Positions 58,171 to 64,000 of a stretch of 64,000 bases of DNA are shown piece by piece; position 1 is the stretch's first letter, and every line of letters starts with the position of its first letter. Origin of the DNA: Dethiobacter sp. (GTDB taxonomy: Bacteria; Bacillota; Dethiobacteria; Dethiobacterales; Dethiobacteraceae); contig JAGXRN010000054.1 of NCBI GenBank assembly GCA_018335875.1, positions 62,001 to 126,000 of the forward strand. The letters run 5' to 3'. The position numbers and the translations under genes are program-made. The notes under the pieces were generated by a model. The model made no database searches and was not told where the DNA came from. It was given only the letters and a program-made list of their open reading frames with translations.

Positions 58171-59628
58171 TTATTTCCAGGGTTCGGCACCGACAAAGGT
58201 TTTCTTACCGGCAGCATCATGTGCTTCTTTCTGCCACGGCCAGATTCCCACCCAGTCAGCTTTAGTCTTGGCGTCGCCGCCGTCTTTAAGCACCCAGTGG
58301 TACTGCTCAGGCGACAAGCCGTATACAAGTCCGTCCGCGTTCAGATTAAACACGTGCTGCTTTGTACCGCCGCGGCCTGCTTCAGTGGCCCAGTTGGGGA
58401 ATGACGCAGCCTGCCAGCCCTTAGCACCGTTAAAAGCGTCTTTGGCATCAAAGGCGTGACAGCTTGTGCAGGACGGAGTATCGTCCTTCAGGCGCAGGTT
58501 GTCGGGTTTAACTCCAACACCATGCGGGTTGTGGCAGTCAAAACATGCCTGGTCGGCATGGTACCCACCGGGATGAATAAAACGTGAAATCATCATATCC
58601 ATGTCTTGCTGGTGGCCGCGGCGTCCTTTGCCGTCAATGGATACGTCGCGGGTACCTACACCCCATCTTACAGGCAGCCATTTTGCAAAGTCGGTGTAAC
58701 TGCCTTCTCCGAGCCTGTAGCCGCGCAGGTCATTTGACATACTGGAGAGAACACTGCCGCCGGTGCGGGTGTGACACTGCTGACAGGTTAACATGCGGTC
58801 TTCATAGTTATCAAATTTTGCCGGGTTAATGATATCTTCTTTTTTCGCACTCTTTGCGTGGACGCTGCCTGCCCCATGGCAAGCTTCACAGCCTATGCGC
58901 AGATCGGCGACAAAGAGGTCGCGCAGGTCGTCGCGCTTTCCGTCTACAAAGTCGGCTTTGGCGCTGTCCCAGGCCTCGTTGTCAAAACCGGTGGTATGGC
59001 AGGCAATGCAGCGCTCCTGCCATGAACGCCATTCTCCATAGTTGTTGTTGTTTATTGTTTCGTTGGGACGGACTTCAATGAAAAGGAAGTTGTAACCGGC
59101 CCGCTCCTTGTTTCCAGGAAAGTCATAAGTTGCATCTTTATTCAGGGTCCAGGAAATCCCGCCGTTTTCAGTCGTGGCCTTGAAAACTTTAAGCGGGCTG
59201 CCATCATAGTAAACCGCGTAGCGCTGCTTGGTAACTTGGCCGATAACATAATCAACATCCTGCCAGGCCACCTTTTCCGCTGCAACAAGGATAGTATTGC
59301 TGTCTTCACGGTCGACGATCATGTAAGTATCCAGTTTATCCCAGTCCCTACGGACCCACTCGTAGATATTGCCGACGTACTTGTCGCCCAATGTTGGGCC
59401 TTGCGTGGCTTTTAAGGTGTGCCAGGAGTTTTCCCACTCTTTGTATACTGCACTGTGGCATCCCCTACACGAATCAGAGCCAACAAATTCTGCCACGGCA
59501 ACAGTATCTGTGGGTGGTTGCACTGGCGGCTGCGCCGGCGGCTGAGCCGGTTCTTTTTTACCGCAGCCCGCAGCAAAAATCACTAACAGCAAAAATACTG
59601 AGGCGGCAAGAACAAACTTTTTGGACAA
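58171..59628 (-). CDS. Hexaheme cytochrome c lipoprotein (cytochrome c554-like)
   Basis: 485 residues. A lipoprotein signal (LLLVIFAAGC, lipidated Cys22) precedes a Pro/Gln-rich linker. Six CxxCH heme sites are visible: CRGCH, CIACH, CEACH, CQQCH, CFDCH and CTSCH. Other histidines (SWHTLKATQGP, FIHPGGYHADQ) may be axial ligands. The start is TTG 59628 after AAGGGGG. The general layout resembles multiheme c554/extracellular electron-transfer cytochromes; it would be anchored on the outer face of the membrane and could take electrons from menaquinol. A CRP/FNR-type site lies upstream. Confidence 0.92.
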   Translation of the reverse strand: MSKKFVLAASVFLLLVIFAAGCGKKEPAQPPAQPPVQPPTDTVAVAEFVGSDSCRGCHSAVYKEWENSWHTLKATQGPTLGDKYVGNIYEWVRRDWDKLDTYMIVDREDSNTILVAAEKVAWQDVDYVIGQVTKQRYAVYYDGSPLKVFKATTENGGISWTLNKDATYDFPGNKERAGYNFLFIEVRPNETINNNNYGEWRSWQERCIACHTTGFDNEAWDSAKADFVDGKRDDLRDLFVADLRIGCEACHGAGSVHAKSAKKEDIINPAKFDNYEDRMLTCQQCHTRTGGSVLSSMSNDLRGYRLGEGSYTDFAKWLPVRWGVGTRDVSIDGKGRRGHQQDMDMMISRFIHPGGYHADQACFDCHNPHGVGVKPDNLRLKDDTPSCTSCHAFDAKDAFNGAKGWQAASFPNWATEAGRGGTKQHVFNLNADGLVYGLSPEQYHWVLKDGGDAKTKADWVGIWPWQKEAHDAAGKKTFVGAEPWK

Positions 59629-59687
59629 ATTGTTTCCCCCTTATCTCATGTCAGGATTCGGTCAAGGCAGGCGGCTTGCCACGGCAT

Positions 59688-59702
59688 GTGACAATTGTCA
59701 CT
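59688..59702. promoter_or_regulatory. CRP/FNR-family type operator upstream of cytochrome gene
   Basis: Perfect 14-bp palindrome GTGACAATTGTCAC (59688-59701); with the preceding T it fits TGTGA-N6-TCACA in nine of ten positions, the site used by Crp and by Bacillus Fnr. It is centred about 66 bases before the start codon. The rest of 59629-59860 shows no gene. Confidence 0.5.
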
Positions 59703-59860
59703 TCTAAAGCCTGCTGCCTGTACCTCATTTCACTATACCTTTCTTTTCTGCTCAAATCACTTCGTGAAATGTACCAATGAGGGGGGACATTTGCCCTCAT
59801 ATCCCCGCATTTCTATTGTTATTGTATAATATATTTATTATAAATATTAAAACCGGATAT

Positions 59861-60520
59861 TTAAATCCTACCCGATTGCTTATTGACAATATTTCGCCTG
59901 GCCATATATAGCACTGCCTGGGAACGGTTACGAAAGCCCAGCTTATGGAGAATCCGGCTCACATGGTTGCGGACAGTGTTTTCGCTGAGGTAAAGAAGCC
60001 TGGCAATTTCCCTGTTGGTTTTACCGCTCGCAACCAGTGCCAGGATCTCCTCTTCCCTGCCACTCAGTTTAGCGGCGAGCGGCTTTTCTTCTTCCGGGCT
60101 GCGTATTGATTTGAATACCCGTTCGGTACTTTCCGGCTCAAGGTAGACTTCACCCCCGGAAACAGTCCTGATTGCCCTAAGCAGATTGTCACTGCTGATA
60201 TTTTTTAGCACATAGCCGGAGGCTCCGGCTTCAAACGATGCCTCAATCTCCCCTGGTTCATAGAAAGAAGTAAGCATTATCACATGAGCTCCCAAAGCTG
60301 TAAATAAGCGACAGGCTTCAATCCCGCCCATGCCGGGTATAAGAAGATCCATAAACACAACATGTGGCCTCAGTATTTCTATTTTTTTTATGGCGCTTTC
60401 AGCGTCCCCGGCCTCCCCCACAACTTCCAAATCGTTAAAATCAGCGAAAAGCCCACTAAATCCGAGCCTGATAACTTCGTGGCTGTCAACTATAAATAAC
60501 CTTATTTTATCAGTTGCCAT
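59861..60520 (-). CDS. LuxR/NarL-family response regulator
   Basis: About 219 residues from ATG 60520. Receiver domain: IVDSHEVIR (one of the usual two acidic residues is Ser), phosphoacceptor Asp in VVFMDLLIPGMGG, Thr/Ser MLTS and YVLKNIS. The C-terminal LuxR helix-turn-helix is AKLSGREEEILALVASGKTNREIARLLYLSENTVRNHVSRILHKLGFRNRSQAV. It is divergent from the sensor kinase gene, so it may be regulated with it. The cytochrome gene lies downstream on the same strand and is a plausible target; that is inference. Confidence 0.9.
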   Translation of the reverse strand: MATDKIRLFIVDSHEVIRLGFSGLFADFNDLEVVGEAGDAESAIKKIEILRPHVVFMDLLIPGMGGIEACRLFTALGAHVIMLTSFYEPGEIEASFEAGASGYVLKNISSDNLLRAIRTVSGGEVYLEPESTERVFKSIRSPEEEKPLAAKLSGREEEILALVASGKTNREIARLLYLSENTVRNHVSRILHKLGFRNRSQAVLYMARRNIVNKQSGRI

Positions 60521-60671
60521 GATGCTCACTCTCCACGCTGTTATTTTTCTCTTTCTTAACCTCAATACGGTAAAACGCGAAGAAACTCTTTAAAATCATA
60601 GGAGTATAGACGTAAGAATCAATTGTGTTATAATAAAAACATAACATAATAACAGGGCAAAAGGAAGCTTT

Positions 60672-62168
60672 TTGTCTGAGGAGAGGCGTAGCAACATGAT
60701 CAGCGACTTTTACAGGGACAACAGGTTGATTATGCTGGTAATCTACAGCATTATGTTTTTTTTGATGGCTTTTGCCATTCTGCTCAAGTGCAACAGGAAA
60801 AGCGGTTTGAAAATGGCAAGAAGCCTGTGGCTGCTTGCGGGCTATGGTATTACCCACGGCTTAAACGAGATTGTTGTGATCGCGGTGCATGTGAAGGAGT
60901 CTCAAATGTCAGACTCCGTCCTGTTTGCTCTGCACACACTGGAGCTGGCACTTAAAGCCCTTTCCTTTATCTTTATCTTCTGGCTTGGTATATATCTGGT
61001 TCTTGGCTACTATAAAAAATACGATTTTCTTAAAATTATAGGCGCTGCCATGAGTATAGGGTGGTTTGGACTGGTTGTTTATGCGCTCATGTTCCACGGG
61101 GAACCTCTTTACCTTGCACTGGCTGACAACCTGTCAAGATATATGTTTGCCGCCCCCGGTTTTTTGCTGTCCGGGGTCGGGCTCTGGCTGCATGTGCGGG
61201 AAGTTGAGGCATTCAGGATTCCCTACCTGGTAAGGAATTTAAAAGCTTTGGCCCTTACTTTTTTTATAGCGGTGTTTGCGGTGGGACTTGTGGCCAATGA
61301 ACCTGTTTTGTGGCCTGCCACAGTCCTAAACAGGCATACATTCCTGGAGACTGTGGGTATACCTGTGATCTTTTTCAGATCATTATTTTTGTTGTTTACA
61401 ACCTATTTTGTGATCCGCATTGTGGATGTGTTTGAGGTGGAGCGCGAGTTCAGGCTGGAGGAAGCCTTGCGCAGGCAGGTGCTGTCCCATGAACGTGAGC
61501 GTATAGCCAGGGAACTCCACGACGGCATAATCCAATCTATCTATGGGGTGGGGCTGAAACTTGAACAGGCAACCATACTTGCCGAGAAAAGGCTCAAGGA
61601 AGCAAGGACGCAGATTAACTCGGCTAAAGATGACTTAAACAGTGTAATCCGCGACATTCGTGATTATATCGAAGAGCTGAAGCCGGTCGACCTGTCCCCT
61701 GTATCCCTGCGTGAAGGTATCATTCATATGGTGGGTGAATTCAGGGAAAGGGCCATTATGCAGGTGGAACTTGTTTTTGAAGGTCAGCAGGGCAGTGAAT
61801 TAAACATCATCCAGATTAATAACATCATCCATGCTCTACAGGAACTCCTGACCAATGCAGTAAAACATTCCCGGGCGGAAAATGTCGTGGTCAATGTAAA
61901 ATTTAACCCTGAAGAAATCATTATCCGCGTGGACGATGACGGTGAAGGATTTGACCCGGACACTTTAAAAGCAGAAGCCCCAGGCGGCGAAAAACAGGGT
62001 TTAAGGAACGTATTCAACCGCGTGAGCATGCTGCAGGGCACCGTAGCTTTTTACACTTCCCCCGGCCGGGGGGCTCATTTTGAAATCTGCCTACCCTACA
62101 GAAAGCTGGGGTTGTCAGGCGGCTTTTTTATCAACGACCCTGAATACTTTAAAAGGCAGGCAAATTGA
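60672..62168 (+). CDS. NarX/DegS-type sensor histidine kinase with multi-helix membrane sensor
   Basis: Up to 498 residues from TTG 60672 (AGGA six bases upstream); ATG 60696 is an alternative. About seven membrane helices (residues 10-265) form the sensor, followed by a HisKA_3 domain (SHERERIARELHDGIIQSIYGVGLKLEQA, with the phosphoacceptor His in ELHDG) and a HATPase domain (LQELLTNAVKHSRAENVVVNV, VDDDGEGFD, GLRNVFNRV). It probably phosphorylates the regulator encoded 19 bases downstream. The ligand is unknown; linkage to menaquinone and cytochrome genes suggests a redox or respiratory signal. Confidence 0.9.
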   Translation: MSEERRSNMISDFYRDNRLIMLVIYSIMFFLMAFAILLKCNRKSGLKMARSLWLLAGYGITHGLNEIVVIAVHVKESQMSDSVLFALHTLELALKALSFIFIFWLGIYLVLGYYKKYDFLKIIGAAMSIGWFGLVVYALMFHGEPLYLALADNLSRYMFAAPGFLLSGVGLWLHVREVEAFRIPYLVRNLKALALTFFIAVFAVGLVANEPVLWPATVLNRHTFLETVGIPVIFFRSLFLLFTTYFVIRIVDVFEVEREFRLEEALRRQVLSHERERIARELHDGIIQSIYGVGLKLEQATILAEKRLKEARTQINSAKDDLNSVIRDIRDYIEELKPVDLSPVSLREGIIHMVGEFRERAIMQVELVFEGQQGSELNIIQINNIIHALQELLTNAVKHSRAENVVVNVKFNPEEIIIRVDDDGEGFDPDTLKAEAPGGEKQGLRNVFNRVSMLQGTVAFYTSPGRGAHFEICLPYRKLGLSGGFFINDPEYFKRQAN

Positions 62169-62187
62169 CAGCAAAAGAGGTAATCAG

Positions 62188-62838
62188 ATGATAAAAGTCC
62201 TTATTGCCGACGACCATACCGTTGTGCGTTTAGGATTAAAGGCACTCCTTGAACTTCATGAAAAATTTTCCATAGTGGGCGAGTGTGCCACCGGTGAGGA
62301 AGCAGTTATTATGGCAGACACTTTAAAACCCGATGTGGTGGTGATGGATATCCGCATGCCCGGCAAGAACGGAATTGATGCAAGCCGGGAGATACTGGCG
62401 GCAAACCCTGGTACCCGGATTATCATGCTCACCTCCTATGCTGACGATGAAGCTGTTTATGCGTCTATACTGGCGGGCGCATCAGGGTACTTGCTAAAAC
62501 AGATTGACAGCACCAGGCTAACTGACGCAATTGAACAGGTGGCACAAGGTGTGTCGCTGCTGGACCCCAAAATAACCCTGCGGGTATTAAACCAGATGAA
62601 GACTCTTGCCGGAGAGAGAACAAATGAAAATAAACTGACAAAGACTGAAAGGAAAATTTTACTCCTAATTGCAGAGGGTAAAACCAACAAAGAAATTGCC
62701 GATGCTGTGTTCCTGGCTGAAAAAACAATACGCAACTATGTGTCAAAGATATTCACCAAATTAAACCTGTCAAACCGGGCAGCGGCGGCAGCTTATGCCG
62801 CCAGGCATAAGCCGGGGTATGGGGACGAAAATCAGTAA
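62188..62838 (+). CDS. LuxR/NarL-family response regulator (cognate of the kinase)
   Basis: About 216 residues from ATG 62188, after GAGGTAATCAG; a longer open frame overlaps the kinase end and is not expected to be used. Complete receiver: ADDHTVVRLGLKALL, VVVMDIRMPGKNGID, MLTSYADDEAVYA, YLLKQ. LuxR-type DNA-binding domain: LTKTERKILLLIAEGKTNKEIADAVFLAEKTIRNYVSKIFTKL. It forms a two-gene operon with the sensor kinase, ended by a terminator at 62849-62879. Confidence 0.95.
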   Translation: MIKVLIADDHTVVRLGLKALLELHEKFSIVGECATGEEAVIMADTLKPDVVVMDIRMPGKNGIDASREILAANPGTRIIMLTSYADDEAVYASILAGASGYLLKQIDSTRLTDAIEQVAQGVSLLDPKITLRVLNQMKTLAGERTNENKLTKTERKILLLIAEGKTNKEIADAVFLAEKTIRNYVSKIFTKLNLSNRAAAAAYAARHKPGYGDENQ

Positions 62839-62848
62839 TCGGGTTGGA

Positions 62849-62879
62849 AAAGACCGTGCGAACACGGTCTTTTTTTTAT
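62849..62879 (+). terminator. Terminator after the response regulator
   Basis: Perfect 10-bp arms AAAGACCGTG (62849-62858) and CACGGTCTTT (62863-62872), then T7. Confidence 0.92.
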
Positions 62880-62972
62880 ACCGGTAATTATAACGCTTTG
62901 CATTCAGCAAAGCTGCAGCGGAAACCGGTACTGAAATGCGCGCGTTGAGGGAACCGAATAAGCGCGCATTTC
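62877..62972. repeat. Nested inverted repeats downstream of recN
   Basis: TACCGGT/ACCGGTA arms (about 62879 and 62926) enclose GCTTTGC/GCAAAGC (about 62895 and 62908), and a separate perfect 11-bp pair GAAATGCGCGC (62933-62943) / GCGCGCATTTC (62962-62972) follows. There is no T-run. It could end or stabilise the recN transcript. Confidence 0.45.
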
Positions 62973-62979
62973 TTGTATA

Positions 62980-64000
62980 TTAAGTTTTGGGTAAAATACT
63001 CCTTGCATGTTCAAGCGCCGCCCGGTCTCCTTCTTGGCCGCCCAGCATGCGCACAAGTTCAGCTTCCCGCTCCTCCCTGTCCAACATGGACAGGCGGGTT
63101 ACTGTGCGGCCGCCCTCGGATTGTTTGAAAATAACAAAATGGTGGTCAGCTGCGGCTGCTATTATGGGCTGGTGGGTCACACAAATCACCTGACGGTGCC
63201 TCGCCAGAAGCTGCAGCCTTTCAGCCACGGCTTTGACAGTCACGCCGCCGATGCCTGCATCAACTTCGTCGAATATCAGCGTCGGCACATTATCCTGCTC
63301 GGCCAGCACACTTTTCACAGCCAGCATGAGGCGGGCTATCTCGCCACCCGAGGCAACCCTGCTCAGAGTCTGCGTCGGCTCCCCCGGGTTAGCCGAAAAC
63401 ATAAACTGCACACGGTCACGCCCATGCGCCGCAATCGGGCCTTCTTCGTCGAGCTGGACGCTGAATTCTGCTCCCTGCAGCGCAAGCCCAAAGAGCGCTA
63501 GGGTTATTTTAGCCGCCAAATCAGCAGCCGTACGGCGCCGGGCGTGGCTTAAGGCAACAGCTGCGTCAGCCAGCCTTCTCCCCACCTGTCCCAGCAGAAC
63601 CGCGGCCTGCTCCCGCTTCCCTTCACGCGCCGACAGCAGTGCAAGCTCACTTCTCAGTTTATCTGCCAATGCATTCACATCTTGCACGGAGGGCCCGTAT
63701 TTTTTTTTCATTTTTTTATATTGCTCCAGGCGCTCTGTTACTTCGCGCAGCTGGTCTTCGTCGATATTAAGCGTCTCCTGGTAGTCAAGCAGCCTGCGGG
63801 CTGTTTCTGCAAGTTCGCTTTGAACCTGAGAAATTTGTCCTGCCGCCCCCCCCAGTGTTTCATCAAGCGCCAAAGCAGCGGCAAGTTCTTTTTCTACCTG
63901 CCCCAGGCGGTCAATAATAGCTTCTGCCCCGCGGTCGCCTTCAAAAAGTTGTTTGTAGGCCCGGGCTGTACGCTCAAGCAGCTGACCGGCATGGGTCAGG
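62980..64000 (-). CDS. recN: DNA repair protein RecN, C-terminal part (partial)
   Basis: The last 340 or so residues of RecN; the N-terminus lies beyond the right edge. Coiled-coil arms (AETARRLLDYQETLNIDEDQLREVTERLEQYKKMKKKYG) are followed by the ABC signature region LSRVASGGEIARLMLAVKSVLA and Walker B TLIFDEVDAGIGG, then VTHQPIIAAAADHHFVI and LVRMLGG. RecN is an SMC-like ATPase acting at double-strand breaks. In many Firmicutes it directly precedes spoIVB; here about 7.6 kb separates them. Confidence 0.97.
   Translation of the reverse strand, partial: LTHAGQLLERTARAYKQLFEGDRGAEAIIDRLGQVEKELAAALALDETLGGAAGQISQVQSELAETARRLLDYQETLNIDEDQLREVTERLEQYKKMKKKYGPSVQDVNALADKLRSELALLSAREGKREQAAVLLGQVGRRLADAAVALSHARRRTAADLAAKITLALFGLALQGAEFSVQLDEEGPIAAHGRDRVQFMFSANPGEPTQTLSRVASGGEIARLMLAVKSVLAEQDNVPTLIFDEVDAGIGGVTVKAVAERLQLLARHRQVICVTHQPIIAAAADHHFVIFKQSEGGRTVTRLSMLDREEREAELVRMLGGQEGDRAALEHARSILPKT

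Noticed and set aside
1-64000. CRISPR arrays, tRNA/rRNA genes, prophage or intact insertion sequences
   Set aside because: No regularly spaced direct repeats, cloverleaf sequences, transposase or phage proteins were recognised on reading the window; short or degenerate cases could be missed by eye.

Overview
The window is chromosomal DNA of an endospore-forming, anaerobic member of the Clostridia. The evidence is a large set of sporulation genes (spmA/spmB, two DD-carboxypeptidases, ytfJ, spoIIAA-AB-sigF, spoIIM, spoVAF, spo0A, spoIVB), an ispH-rpsA fusion typical of Clostridia, TTG/GTG starts behind strong GGAGG ribosome sites, and a NADH/ferredoxin-type electron-transfer cluster. Menaquinone genes and a six-heme lipoprotein cytochrome c suggest some respiratory ability. 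I cannot name the species.

Layout. 1-2.2 kb: a thiamine-dependent dehydrogenase E1 alpha gene (cut by the window edge), an SDR reductase, a small CGNCNP-motif protein, a broken 4-hydroxybutyryl-CoA dehydratase gene, then a gene-free block of stacked inverted repeats. 2.2-8.9 kb: fni, ispH-rpsA, plsC, cmk, aroH, a membrane-anchored protein and a BaiN/YhiN-like flavoprotein. 8.9-13.8 kb: a NuoE / glutamate-synthase-like / NuoG-like / NuoF operon. 13.9-18.9 kb: a hypothetical gene, a small CbiX, a ferredoxin plus TrkA_C membrane protein behind a palindromic operator, and btuFCD under a cobalamin riboswitch. 19-25.7 kb: a pckA tail remnant, rluB, a two-gene deletion scar, a flavoprotein, ridA, spmB, spmA, dacB and ytfJ. 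25.6-34.2 kb: a DUF2953 gene, scpB, scpA, trpS, an M50 protease, an A-adding-type tRNA nucleotidyltransferase and two 2-hydroxyacyl-CoA-dehydratase-like proteins. 34.2-39.1 kb: spoVAF, dodecin, sigF, spoIIAB, spoIIAA, a palindromic MITE-like element and dacF. 39.3-49.4 kb: ccdA (+ strand), pdp, deoB, xerD, yqzK-like, spoIIM, a new 42-residue ORF (+ strand), DUF3866, an MraY/WecA-like transferase, GT2, steB and steA. 49.5-52.7 kb: a glycine betaine ABC transporter. 53-55.3 kb: spo0A and spoIVB. 55.6-62.8 kb: menG, menA, a CPBP protease, the hexaheme cytochrome and a NarL/NarX-type signalling set. The window ends inside recN.

The core reads as a conserved Firmicutes backbone (scpAB-ytfJ-dacB-spmAB-rluB-aroH-cmk-plsC-ispH/rpsA, and recN-spoIVB-spo0A-...-spoIIM-xerD-deoB-pdp-dacF-spoIIA) interrupted by accessory blocks for electron transfer, B12 uptake, betaine uptake and menaquinone/cytochrome function. 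Promoter-like motifs could be read by eye. Two SigH promoters have identical geometry (spo0A and spoIIA). SigF-like promoters precede dacF, spoIVB and, unexpectedly, a dodecin gene. SigE-like promoters precede spoIIM, ccdA and the 42-residue ORF. Three sites of gene decay (4-hydroxybutyryl-CoA dehydratase, pckA, and a PLP-decarboxylase/DUF819 chimera) and a one-base A-tract frameshift in menG are directly visible. No tRNA, rRNA, CRISPR array, intact insertion sequence or prophage was seen.
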